Assembly (NCBI GenBank): GCA_012515235.1
Contig: JAAYYU010000011.1
Span: 1-64,000 of the forward strand
DNA length: 64,000 bases
Reading direction: 5' to 3'
DNA from: Candidatus Anammoximicrobium sp.
GTDB taxonomy: Bacteria; Planctomycetota; Planctomycetia; Pirellulales; Pirellulaceae
Shown: one piece after another, positions 36,734 to 44,994 of the stretch
Position numbering within the stretch: position 1 is the stretch's first letter
Layout of the letters: the number at the start of each line of letters is the position of its first letter
Made by a program: the position numbers and the translations under genes
Notes under the pieces: generated by a model
The model's input: the letters and a program-made list of their open reading frames with translations, nothing else
Told to the model about the DNA's origin: nothing
The model's database searches: none

Positions 36734-36982
36734 GGGCGTCTGCTTTCCGAAAGTTGGCGGCGTGCGATCGGGATTTCCGCCTGTTGGCTAATCACCGTGC
36801 CCCGGCCGGCGGGAGGCCCCTCCCACGCTGCCGTTTGTCTCCCGGCCACGACGCGACGTGCCGGGATCAGGGAACCGTGTCTGCTTCGAGACTTGACTCC
36901 GCCCATTGTCGCCCGCAGCCGGGCTGGTGCAAGGGCCGAGTGGCCGCCGACGCGGCGCAAAGCGAGGCGGGACGCGGGCAGC

Positions 36983-38347
36983 TCAGATTTCGGACCACTG
37001 GCCGGGAACCGGCGCCGGGTAACGGCCCTGGGCGTCGGCGTGGACCGGCGCGGGGCTGTCGGCCGTGAGGCTGGCGACGTTCGGGCAGAACTGGAACTTG
37101 GAAGCCAGCGCTTCCTCCCAAGTGATGACCTTGCCCGAGTGGACCGCCGCCCGGCCCATGATCGAGGCCAGATCGGCGTAGGCGGCCCGGCGGGCTTCGT
37201 TGTGCGGCCGGTCGTTGCGGATCGCGTCCAACAGCACGTTCCATTCGGCTTGCCAGGGATTCACTTCGGGCTCCGACTTCCAGGCCAGGTTGTCGGCGGC
37301 GATTCGCTGGTCGCGGTAAATCCGGGTGTTGATCGGCGAGGCGCCCCAGACGCAGAATTGGCCGGCGCACTTCGTGCCGTGGACGTACGTGGCGAACTCG
37401 TTGTGGCAGTTGGGCAGGTAGCGCCCGTTGACCATGGCCTTGGTGCCGTCCGGAAAGGTGTATTCAATCGCGTAGCTGTCGAGGTTCTGGCCGCAGTTGT
37501 CGCTGTTGGCTGCCCGGCCGCCGATGCCGTGCGCCGAGACGGGCCAGGCGTCCTTGATCCAACAGCACTCGTCGACCTGGTGGACCATCAATTCGATCAG
37601 GATGCCCGAGGACGCCCAGAGGAACGCCCAGCGCACGCGGAGTTGGCCGAGCAGTTCGCTCCCGGTCCATTTGCGAGGCCCGAACTGGTATCCCGACTCC
37701 ATGCGATACGCGCGGAGGAGTTGGATTTGGCCCATCGCTCCGTCGCGGATCCGCTGGATCATCGCCTGGCGGGCGTTGGAGTGCCGCCACATCAGGCCGG
37801 CGGCGATTTTCAGATTCTTCTGTTCGGCGATTTCGCCCGCGTGGATGATCTGCCGCACGCCCACGGGGTCGGGCGCAAACGGTTTCTCCATGAACACATG
37901 CACGCCCTTCTGGACGGCATAGTCGAGTTGCAGGGAGCGAAAGGCGGTGTAGCCGGTCAGCATCGCGACGTCGCCCGAACCCAGGCAGTCGATGGCCTTG
38001 CGATACGCGTCAAACCCGATGAATTGCCGTTCGGGCGTCACGTCGATCTTGTCACCGAACTGCTTGGCAAGCGTCTGGTGGGATGCTTTCAAGCGGTCCT
38101 CGAAAAGGTCGGCCATGGCAAACAGCTTGACCGGACCGCCGGGCGCGGAAAGGGCGTTGGCCACCGCGCCGCTGCCGCGTCCGCCACAGCCGATCAGGGC
38201 CAGTTTGATCGAGTCATCGCCCGCGGCATGGACGTGCGGAACGGCAACGCCGGCCAACGTCGTCGTGGCGGCGCATTTGCCCGCCGTGCTCAGGAATTGC
38301 CGGCGTGTCTGAGGCCCGATCGTCGTTTGGAGATTGGCTCGGTTCAT
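36983..38347 (-). CDS. Tat-exported Gfo/Idh/MocA family oxidoreductase
   Basis: ATG 38347 has AAGGAG eight bases upstream and gives 454 residues. The Tat signal is TRRQFLSTAGKCAATTTLAGVA. The nucleotide-binding motif is ALIGCGGRGSGA and the EKP motif is FMEKPFAPDP. The segment GILIELMVHQVDECCW belongs to the C-terminal domain and carries likely active-site histidine residues. It resembles the protein at 32525-33850 in general plan but the two are distinct. Likely a periplasmic NAD(P)-dependent sugar dehydrogenase or related enzyme. It stands alone between the uronate isomerase-like gene and the hydrolase lipoprotein gene on the same strand. Confidence 0.85.
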   Translation of the reverse strand: MNRANLQTTIGPQTRRQFLSTAGKCAATTTLAGVAVPHVHAAGDDSIKLALIGCGGRGSGAVANALSAPGGPVKLFAMADLFEDRLKASHQTLAKQFGDKIDVTPERQFIGFDAYRKAIDCLGSGDVAMLTGYTAFRSLQLDYAVQKGVHVFMEKPFAPDPVGVRQIIHAGEIAEQKNLKIAAGLMWRHSNARQAMIQRIRDGAMGQIQLLRAYRMESGYQFGPRKWTGSELLGQLRVRWAFLWASSGILIELMVHQVDECCWIKDAWPVSAHGIGGRAANSDNCGQNLDSYAIEYTFPDGTKAMVNGRYLPNCHNEFATYVHGTKCAGQFCVWGASPINTRIYRDQRIAADNLAWKSEPEVNPWQAEWNVLLDAIRNDRPHNEARRAAYADLASIMGRAAVHSGKVITWEEALASKFQFCPNVASLTADSPAPVHADAQGRYPAPVPGQWSEI

Positions 38348-38376
38348 GGAAGGCTCCTTGTGTGGGGAGGGTCTGG

Positions 38377-40041
38377 CTATCTCGGCCGCTGCGACAACTG
38401 GGTGCGTTTCGCATTGAACACATAGTAGCTGGCCTGAGCGCGCAAGCCGCGGGCGGCCGCGCCGATTCCGGCCAGCACGCCGCGCACGTCGCGGAGGATC
38501 GTGGGGCTGTTGCCATAATAGGAGTGGCCCAACAGGCTCTCGTCGACGTTGCTGGCGTCGAGGACTTCGATCTGAGGCCATTCGGGGAAGGTCGTCACGT
38601 TTTCGCCGCCCTCGCCCAAGCGTTTGTAGCGATGCGCTTTCTTGGAAGCGACCAGGGCCCAGTCCTGCGACGACGAGTAGATCGAAATCCGCTCGGCCGC
38701 ATTCACAATCCGGGGCGCAATCTGCTGTTTGAAGATGGCCGCGTCGATATCGGGCGCCGCCAGGATGATCTCGTCGTAGCGGACGGGGGCTGCCGCCGGT
38801 GACGCCGCCAGTTCTTTCAACGCGGTGGTCAGCACTCGCGTGCCCATGCTGTGAGCGACCAGGTGGATCTTGGCCGCCCCAGACTGCTGGACGTAGCGGG
38901 TCAGAAATTCCATCAAATGCGGCAGCGTCCACATCGCATTGCCCTCGCACTCGACATAGTTCGCGGGCGCCGGCCAGCTGTACAGAATGGCCGCGCCCGG
39001 AAAGCCCAAATCGTATTTCATCTGCGCGGTGCGGCGCGCGGCGGAGGCAAAGTCGACGTTGAACCCGTGTACGAACACCAGCGCCGATCGGTCTTCCGAC
39101 TCGCTGACGCTGGCTCGCACGTCGGCCTGCCAGCGGCTGTGCTCGACCGGCTGGACGTTCAGCAACACCACGTGCTTCATCGGATTCTCGCGGAATTCCA
39201 GCTTCCAGACCGACGGCCGTTCGACTTCGCCGGGGGTATGCCCATAAGGCACGCTGACTTCGCAGTAGCCCAGGTCCAGCGCCGCTCCGCTTTCGTCCAA
39301 CCGCCGCTGATCGCCGTAGAACTCATTCGGCGCGTCGCCGCCCCGTTGACGATCGGTGGCATAAAAGATCCGTACGCGGCTGAAGCCCTTGTCGGCGGGC
39401 GACGGGGCCGCTCGTGTCGGCGGCTCAACCGGCGCAGGCTTCAACTCCGCCACCACCGGGGGCTCGGCATACCTGGGGTTGTCCTCCCACGACTTCTCGA
39501 TTGTCGGCGCGGGAGCGGGAACCGATTGGGGAAACGATTTGGGGACCGAGTCGGGAACCAGGTCGGGAACCGGTTTCGCAATCGATTTGGGAACCGGCTC
39601 GGGAGCCGCCTCCGCCGCGCGCGGACCTTCGGGCTCGTCGCTCAGCGGCGTTTGTTCGGCGGCCGCCATGTCGGGCAGTCGGTGCTCAAACCTTGCGCCC
39701 CGTGGGACGTCCAGCGGAGGTTCACTCGCGCCGCCGCGTTCGCCCCGACCGGCGTCCGGTTGCTCGCCGGCGGTCTGCGCCTCCGGTGCGGTTTCGGGAG
39801 CGGATTCGTACGGAGTGTCGGCCGTCTTTTCTTGCGTCCCTTCGCGGACCAGGAAGTCTGCTTCGCGGGCACTCCCGCCGCAGCCGCACAGTGCGGCCAG
39901 CATCAGCGCACAGACGCCGGAAGCCGGCGCACCGAAGCGTCGTCTTGCCGAAACAGCCGGGTATTCGTTCACCCGCCGTTCTTTTGGCCTGCCGTGGTCT
40001 GGGGCAGACATTCCGACGCCGAGAAGCAAACGACGATCCAT
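38377..40041 (-). CDS. DUF900-type alpha/beta hydrolase, probable lipoprotein
   Basis: ATG 40041 has AGGAG nine bases upstream (554 residues); later in-frame starts closer to the signal are also possible. A hydrophobic stretch ending AALCGCGG forms a lipobox-like site around residue 52, so the protein is probably membrane-anchored outside. A ~170-residue low-complexity Pro/Glu/Ala linker contains repeated VPKS and PVPD units. The catalytic part starts near residue 220 (IFYATDRQR), has FVHGFNVDF as oxyanion segment and HSMGTRVL as the nucleophile elbow (GxSxG-like HSMG), with a later Asp/His pair likely at DIDAAIF and LLGHSYY. This matches the DUF900 (PF05990) family. Substrate unknown. Confidence 0.78.
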   Translation of the reverse strand: MDRRLLLGVGMSAPDHGRPKERRVNEYPAVSARRRFGAPASGVCALMLAALCGCGGSAREADFLVREGTQEKTADTPYESAPETAPEAQTAGEQPDAGRGERGGASEPPLDVPRGARFEHRLPDMAAAEQTPLSDEPEGPRAAEAAPEPVPKSIAKPVPDLVPDSVPKSFPQSVPAPAPTIEKSWEDNPRYAEPPVVAELKPAPVEPPTRAAPSPADKGFSRVRIFYATDRQRGGDAPNEFYGDQRRLDESGAALDLGYCEVSVPYGHTPGEVERPSVWKLEFRENPMKHVVLLNVQPVEHSRWQADVRASVSESEDRSALVFVHGFNVDFASAARRTAQMKYDLGFPGAAILYSWPAPANYVECEGNAMWTLPHLMEFLTRYVQQSGAAKIHLVAHSMGTRVLTTALKELAASPAAAPVRYDEIILAAPDIDAAIFKQQIAPRIVNAAERISIYSSSQDWALVASKKAHRYKRLGEGGENVTTFPEWPQIEVLDASNVDESLLGHSYYGNSPTILRDVRGVLAGIGAAARGLRAQASYYVFNAKRTQLSQRPR

Positions 40042-40169
40042 CTTCGCCGACTCCTGTGGGTGACCCGAACTCATCCCGATTCACACCCGCCTCGTGGGCT
40101 TCCGACATGGCAGCCGCTCCGATCCGCGAGTTCCGGAACCGGCCCGCAGTCCGGAGACTCGAACCGGCG

Positions 40170-42281
40170 CTACGCCACCTGGTCCGCCGCGTCGTCTTCT
40201 CGGGGCGGCGAGGTGTTCCGACTGGCTGCGCCGGTCAACAACTCGCCCCCATCCCCCGCCGGTTGGTCCACGATCAGCACGTTGTCCCCAAAACTGTCCT
40301 CGTCGACCACCTTGCCGCGGTCGTCCAGACGCACGTCGGCTTCGGACGTCTTGCGTTTGGCGACTTTCAACAGTTGCTCGAACAACCGGACCCGATCCGT
40401 GCCGTTGATCTCGCTCACCGCCGAGGCGACTTCGCCCAGGTAGCGGAGAAAGATCGAACGCCGCTCGCCTTCCTGTTTCACCCGGTTGCGGCGGCGCAGG
40501 TACATGCCCAATTTGCGGCCCACGGCCTGCAGGCCCAGCCGCAACTCGCGCTGGATCTCCGGATAACCCGCGATGGCTTCCTTGGATTCGCTGGTGAACG
40601 GCACCCAGACGCTGGCGATGTGGACCATCACCGTCACGGGACCGGTCGGCAGGGAACCGCGAGACTGGGACAGGCCGTAGGGCCGCCAGTTCATCGCCAG
40701 CACCGCTTCGGTCATCGCGCAATCGCGCAGCTTGAACTGCAGCGGCACGCGGTTGGCGTACCGCAGCAACTGCATCGCCTGGCCTTCGGACAAGTTCACG
40801 TTCCGCATTGCTTCGTGCAAGCGTTTGATGTCCGCCGGTTTCAGTTTGCCGGGCGATTGCCGCGTGCCGAAGCGGGCCTCCCGCAGAATCCGGTCCGCCG
40901 CCTCCCCGCCCAGCCCGTCGAACGTCGTGACGATGAATTGCCGCAGCGTGCGGGCGTCGCTCTCGTGCAGCAGTTGGGTGAGCACTTCCAGGGAGATCTT
41001 TTGCACGTGACTCGTTCCGCCGTAGGCCAAGGCCACTTCGATCTGGAACGGATTGCCGCGGTACACCGACGGCGGCCGCGTGGCCGCGCAGTAGAATTCG
41101 CCGGGCACCACGTGGTGCAGGCCCTTCAGCAGCAGTTCCTCGCCGATGGGCGAGATGCAGTCCGTCGCCGGGGCTTTGATCTTCGTCCGCTGGATGGCCC
41201 GGAACACCGAATCGGCTTCCTGGCGCCCGATGCGTTTGGGCGAGGCCCGCGTGCCGACCTTGGCCTCCTCGCAAATCCGCCGCGCGACGGCCGGGCTGAC
41301 GCGAGAGAAAGAACTCACCAGGAACTGGGACAACGTCGGCGATTTGGTCTCTTTGAGCATCGTCACCAACCGGCCCAACTCGATCCCGTACGGATGCGGC
41401 TTGATCTCCCGCGGCTCCTCCGGCAGGCGGAGCGTGGACCGCGGGTACGTCTTCTGATTGCCTTCCGGATCGGTGTAGTGCAGCGTGATATGGGGGTTGG
41501 CGATCACGGTCTGCTCCAGGTACTCGTCGACGCTTCCCCGGCCGCGCTGGTATTTCGCCTCCAATTCGATCGTGACCCGCGTGCCGCTCTTGACCGGCTC
41601 CGGCGGTTTGTCGCCCTGCGGTTCGTATTCCGCGACCCACTCGATGCCGTGCCGTTCGATGTACGCCCGGCCGGCCTCGTTCGGCGGGATATCCACGCCC
41701 TCGCCCTTGCCGTTGAGGATTTCCGGGAGGTTCTTCTTGGTGTCGATCTGGATTTCGTAGTAGTGCGCCGGCTTGCGAAGCGAGATTTTGGAGAGGATCT
41801 TGATCGGGCTGCCCGTCGTCAGCATCCCGTACATGCCGGCGGCGCTGATGCCGATGCCCTGCTGGCCGCGGCTCATCCGCAAGCGGTGGAACTTGGAGCC
41901 GTACAGCAACTTGCCGAAGATCAGCGGGATCTGCTTCTTGACGATGCCGGGCCCGTTGTCCTGGACGCCGATCTTGAAGCGATTGTCGCCCGTCTGTTCG
42001 AGGTGTACCCACAATTCCGGCAGGATGCCGGCTTCCTCGCAGGCGTCCAGCGAGTTGTCCACCGCTTCTTTGACGGCAGTCAACAGCGCTTTGCGCGGGT
42101 TGTCGAAGCCCAACAGGTGCCGGTTTTTGGCAAAAAACTCGCTGACCGAAATATCGCGTTGCTTGGACGCCATCGCCTCCGCCGACGCGCGGCGGCGCTG
42201 TTTGCCGTTACCGGATTCGTCGGCAGCAGGCGTTGGGTCGTGGTCGATGTCGTCGTCAAGCATGGTCAAGGTGGTCGACAA
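40170..42281 (-). CDS. top6B: DNA topoisomerase VI subunit B (ATPase subunit) with an extra H2TH-like domain
   Basis: A TTG at 42281 is proposed as start because AAGGAG lies eight bases upstream; the next ATG is six codons later. Product 703 residues. GHKL ATPase motifs are all present: EAVDNSLDA (72-80, catalytic Glu 72 and Mg-binding Asn 76), DNGPGI (108-113), GQQGIGISAAGMYG (139-152) and SGTRVTIEL (232-240). An H2TH domain follows at ~303-368, then the transducer domain with the conserved FTSESKEAI lysine near 567. Unusually, a second H2TH-like block (~430-500) is inserted in the transducer domain; it shares TLxQFxV...A.RI..EA..GTR.SP with the first. The tail is acidic. With subunit A the enzyme relaxes and decatenates DNA in the cytoplasm. 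No subunit A gene is in the window. Confidence 0.92.
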   Translation of the reverse strand: MSTTLTMLDDDIDHDPTPAADESGNGKQRRRASAEAMASKQRDISVSEFFAKNRHLLGFDNPRKALLTAVKEAVDNSLDACEEAGILPELWVHLEQTGDNRFKIGVQDNGPGIVKKQIPLIFGKLLYGSKFHRLRMSRGQQGIGISAAGMYGMLTTGSPIKILSKISLRKPAHYYEIQIDTKKNLPEILNGKGEGVDIPPNEAGRAYIERHGIEWVAEYEPQGDKPPEPVKSGTRVTIELEAKYQRGRGSVDEYLEQTVIANPHITLHYTDPEGNQKTYPRSTLRLPEEPREIKPHPYGIELGRLVTMLKETKSPTLSQFLVSSFSRVSPAVARRICEEAKVGTRASPKRIGRQEADSVFRAIQRTKIKAPATDCISPIGEELLLKGLHHVVPGEFYCAATRPPSVYRGNPFQIEVALAYGGTSHVQKISLEVLTQLLHESDARTLRQFIVTTFDGLGGEAADRILREARFGTRQSPGKLKPADIKRLHEAMRNVNLSEGQAMQLLRYANRVPLQFKLRDCAMTEAVLAMNWRPYGLSQSRGSLPTGPVTVMVHIASVWVPFTSESKEAIAGYPEIQRELRLGLQAVGRKLGMYLRRRNRVKQEGERRSIFLRYLGEVASAVSEINGTDRVRLFEQLLKVAKRKTSEADVRLDDRGKVVDEDSFGDNVLIVDQPAGDGGELLTGAASRNTSPPREDDAADQVA

Positions 42282-42887
42282 GGATGGCACTCCTTTACCG
42301 GACAGACCGGCGTTGCGCTGACCCCCAACGCCGCACGGCGACGTCGCCCGCGGCTCTGCGATCCGAGGTCCTGAGGCCAGGGGGGATTCGCCGGATTCTA
42401 GCCGCGTGCGTCGAGGCCTAACAGCCTGCGAAAAAAGGGGGAAGACGGGGCTCCGAGCTGCGCCGGAGCACCTCAAGCAAAAACGACCCTTGCGAGGTGC
42501 CTGTCCCGTTTTTTCAACAGGCGACGAAACGTTGGCAAGTTCAGTTACCTCCACGCCCGACGCAGACGGAGCCTTCGTTCGTCTGTGCAGGCTGTGCGGA
42601 TTATAACGATTGGTCCGGATTATAGCGACTGGAAAGCGGTTCTCCCACCCGTTTCAGCCGGTGAAAACGGACGATTGCGGGTAATTGTTCCAGCCGGCAA
42701 ACAAAGATTCATCCTCATCCGCAGAAGCGTCCGACTAATGCCGATAGCCCACACGGGGATCGACTCCGACGGCGGAACGCTCGGAGCACCAGAAACAGCA
42801 CACCAAACTGCCGGCCGCCAGCCCCCGATCCCTACGCCCGGCCGGGACGATACCGTTTTCTGCGAACGTGTTCACGAGGAGAAATCC
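42282..42887. other. Divergent intergenic region between top6B and a secreted-protein gene
   Basis: 606 bases, the longest gap in the window. It contains repeat family 1 copy C (42420-42523) and two near-identical copies of CGGATTATARCGAYTGG (about 42597-42631). The second half precedes the plus-strand gene and ends with the ribosome site GAGGAG before 42888. An upstream in-frame extension of that gene from 42585 is not protein-like. Confidence 0.45.
42420..42523 (+). repeat. Dispersed element family 1, copy C (complete)
   Basis: Starts AACAGCCTGCGAAAAAAGGG and ends CCCGTTTTTTCAACAGGCG, which are imperfect terminal inverted repeats. The centre has CTCCGAGCTGCGCCGGAG and TTGCGAGGTGCCTGTCC. 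This is one of the two best-preserved copies. Confidence 0.7.
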
Positions 42888-43364
42888 ATGACAGGGAGAA
42901 TAACCCATCGGATTCTGGCGGTCTTGACGGTCGGGCTCGCCTGCGGCGTCGCCACCAGCGGTCTACGTGGCCAGGACGAGCTCAGCAACGCTCCCCAGCC
43001 GTTGCCCTTGGAAACGGGAGCCGCAGAGTACGGTGCCGCGACGGCCTCCGCCGCAGACTCCGGTTGTCGACCGTGGGAGTATGGGAATCCCGACCTGTTC
43101 TATAACTTTTACGTTCCGAACAACTGCGGCGGCGCTCCGGCCGCCGCGTATCTGGCCCCACGCCCGGTCCCTCCGCTGGTCGGACATACTTACTACACCT
43201 ACCAGCCGCTGATGCCCCACGAAATGCTGTATCCCCATTACCGCACCTACCGCCAGTGGTACGACGACGGTCGCGGATTCACTAGGACCAGGGTCGCCTG
43301 GTACTGCAATCCCCTCGTGGCGACGGTCAAAAGCGCCCACCAGGCGCTCCGGATCGCGAGGTAG
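42888..43364 (+). CDS. Small secreted Tyr/Pro-rich protein, unknown function
   Basis: ATG 42888 has GAGGAG eight bases upstream and opens a signal peptide (ILAVLTVGLACGVATSGLRGQ); 158 residues. The mature part has an acidic/Ala start, then NPDLFYNFYVPNNCGG and a run of Tyr, His and Pro residues (PPLVGHTYYTYQP, MLYPHYRTYRQWYDDG). No known domain is recognised. Planctomycete genomes often carry short Tyr-rich exported proteins of this sort, thought to be envelope or matrix components. It is followed by another short secreted protein gene in the same direction. Confidence 0.75.
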   Translation: MTGRITHRILAVLTVGLACGVATSGLRGQDELSNAPQPLPLETGAAEYGAATASAADSGCRPWEYGNPDLFYNFYVPNNCGGAPAAAYLAPRPVPPLVGHTYYTYQPLMPHEMLYPHYRTYRQWYDDGRGFTRTRVAWYCNPLVATVKSAHQALRIAR

Positions 43365-43387
43365 ACGCAGGCTCCGAAGCCGGATCC

Positions 43388-43434
43388 AAAAAGCCCGCCG
43401 CTGTCGCCAGAATCCACCCAGCCGGGCTTTGGGC
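43388..43434 (+). terminator. Possible terminator of the Tyr/Pro-rich protein gene
   Basis: AAAGCCCG (43390-43397) can pair with CGGGCTTT (43423-43430) 25 bases further on. The hairpin begins about 24 bases after the stop. The loop is long and the T-run short, so support is weak. Confidence 0.3.
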
Positions 43435-43481
43435 GACCGCCCGCTGCCTTGATCCCTCCCACGTTATCCAGGAACCCACCC

Positions 43482-44078
43482 ATGAAGACCCTACCACGAG
43501 CCGCCTTGCTGGCGGCAACCTTCATCATCACGGCGATCACGTCGAACGCGTTCTGCCAAAACGGACTTCAAACCCTGGAAGCTCCGCCGGCCAATCTGCA
43601 AGCTGTCTCCGAGTGGGCTGGCGATGCCTCTGAGGGCGCCTGCGGCGATTGCCAATCCTGTTCCAACGGCTGCAATACCTGCTACAGCGGGCCTCAGGGC
43701 TGCCTTGCCAACGCGGCCGCGGGGCTCAGCAGCATGGCCCACAGCGGCCAACCGCTGATCGATCCGTGGGCTCGGGCCGATTGGATTGCCGCCCAGCGGG
43801 CAGCGACCCAATCGTGGCACGCCGGTTACTACCATACCGCCTGGGGCGCTCCCGTGGCCCTGGTCGTTCCGCCGACCGCGCGGATGCAAACACGCATGGG
43901 ATGGGGAGTGTCCCAGACGGCGGTGACGCCGATCTACCAGCAGTTCGAGCGTCCGTATCCCGGTGGCATGACGGCCCAGGGCGAAACGGCGCCCGGAACC
44001 CTGCCGTTGCGGCCGACGCCGCGTTGGCCAAGCCACACCGACCAGTTCGGCGTGTACTACGTCCGCGGGCCTTGGTAG
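43482..44078 (+). CDS. Small secreted cysteine-rich protein, unknown function
   Basis: ATG 43482 has AGGA about nine bases upstream and begins a signal peptide (MKTLPRAALLAATFIITAITSNAF); 198 residues. The mature N-terminal third has a dense cysteine cluster, CGDCQSCSNGCNTCYSGPQGC, which could bind metal or form disulfides outside the cytoplasm. The rest is rich in Trp, Tyr and Pro (WHAGYYHTAWGAPVALVVPP). No named domain is seen. It is placed like a partner of the Tyr/Pro-rich protein gene upstream. Confidence 0.72.
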   Translation: MKTLPRAALLAATFIITAITSNAFCQNGLQTLEAPPANLQAVSEWAGDASEGACGDCQSCSNGCNTCYSGPQGCLANAAAGLSSMAHSGQPLIDPWARADWIAAQRAATQSWHAGYYHTAWGAPVALVVPPTARMQTRMGWGVSQTAVTPIYQQFERPYPGGMTAQGETAPGTLPLRPTPRWPSHTDQFGVYYVRGPW

Positions 44079-44176
44079 GCCAGCATCCCAGCCGATTGTC
44101 CGCTCGGCGGCCACGCGAGTCGCTTCCCCGGACACGAAACAGGGCCGCCGGGACAAGCCCGGACCTGATCGGCCAG

Positions 44177-44206
44177 AAGCCCGGCTTGTTTGAGAAAGCC
44201 GGGCTT
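44177..44206. terminator. Bidirectional hairpin between convergent genes
   Basis: AAGCCCGGCTT (44177-44187) and AAGCCGGGCTT (44196-44206) form a perfect 11-bp stem with an 8-base loop. It lies between the plus-strand Cys-rich protein gene and the minus-strand response regulator gene, 11 bases from the latter's stop. T-rich sequence follows only modestly on either side. Confidence 0.7.
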
Positions 44207-44216
44207 GCTCTGTTGG

Positions 44217-44627
44217 TTAAGCGAGCAATCGAGCAACGCTGTCCAGCAGGCGATCCATCGGAAACGGCTTGCGAATGTAGTCATCCACTCCAAGCATCTC
44301 GGCATAGGCCTTGTGGCGGCTGCCTTCGTTGGCGGTGACCATGATGATCCGCATCGGGACCGGACGCGTCCGCCGCAGACGCTCGAGCACCAGGAATCCG
44401 CTGCGTTTGGGCATCATCATGTCCAGGATGACCAGGTCGGGATCCTCGCGCTCGGCCATCGCCAATCCCTGGTTTCCGTCGCGAGCGACGATGATCTCGT
44501 AGCCCTTGGCTTCCAGAGCATACCGCATCGCCTCGATGATCTCCGCGTCATCGTCCACCAACAGAATCCGCTTCGATCCCTTCTGCCGTTCCGACTTCTT
44601 GTTTTCCTGGGTGACGTGTTCCGCCAT
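44217..44627 (-). CDS. Single-domain CheY-like response regulator
   Basis: ATG 44627 (136 residues) is chosen because GCAGGATA lies upstream and the receiver domain then begins after a ~20-residue charged leader (MAEHVTQENKKSERQKGSK). Receiver motifs: acidic pair VDDD, phosphoacceptor in VILDMMMPKRSG, the Thr of VTANEG, and the Lys of RKPFP. No output domain follows, so the protein acts by protein-protein contact or as a phosphorelay step. No histidine kinase gene is adjacent. The gene lies between two structured intergenic regions and is probably a single transcript. Confidence 0.88.
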   Translation of the reverse strand: MAEHVTQENKKSERQKGSKRILLVDDDAEIIEAMRYALEAKGYEIIVARDGNQGLAMAEREDPDLVILDMMMPKRSGFLVLERLRRTRPVPMRIIMVTANEGSRHKAYAEMLGVDDYIRKPFPMDRLLDSVARLLA

Positions 44628-44783
44628 TATCCTGCAATCCTCCGCTAGTTGCCACGAGATGTCGTCAACAGGTGCGATTTCCACTTCTATTCTAACGCAA
44701 ACCGGCGTGGACGGAATATCCCGCAGTAAACTGGGACGGCGAACCGCCCCGCAGTCCCCCGCAATCGACAACGCCGCGGCTTC

Positions 44784-44835
44784 CTCGTAGAGCGGACTTC
44801 AGTCCGCTTGGGCGGAATGAACTCCGCCCTACGAG
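44784..44835. repeat. Compound palindrome able to form a three-way junction
   Basis: Outer arms CTCGTAG (44784-44790) and CTACGAG (44829-44835) enclose two further hairpins: AGCGGACT/AGTCCGCT (44791-44808) and GGGCGGA/TCCGCCC (about 44810-44828). The nested order is unlikely by chance. Confidence 0.65.
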
Positions 44836-44874
44836 ATCGTTCGCGGACAACTGGCTGGCGGCAATCGACTGAAT

Positions 44875-44971
44875 GGGGTCAGGCTTACAGAATTCAATTT
44901 TGGCCGAGCAGGATCGTACCATCTGGCTGACGCCACGATCGGCCAAAATTGAATTCTGTAAGCCTGGCCCC
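44875..44971. repeat. Palindromic element family 2, copy 2
   Basis: Perfect 27-bp inverted arms at 44881-44907 and 44939-44965 (AGGCTTACAGAATTCAATTT at the left end) flank a 31-base spacer. Outer GGGGTC and GGCCCC continue the symmetry. The arms closely match the copy at 16568-16666; the spacers differ. Confidence 0.8.
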
Positions 44972-44994
44972 AACACCGAAAACCGACGCGGCGT

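Larger units (their letters stand above)
44628..44994. other. Structured intergenic region between response regulator and secretin-related genes
   Basis: 367 bases. It contains a compound hairpin (44784-44835) and the second copy of palindromic family 2 (44875-44971). No gene is supported; open frames here run through the palindromes. The right part lies directly after the stop of the secretin-related gene. Confidence 0.5.

Noticed and set aside
39414..42374. 986-residue plus-strand frame opposite top6B and the hydrolase gene
   Set aside because: Spans two real minus-strand genes and their gap; composition is that of an antisense shadow.
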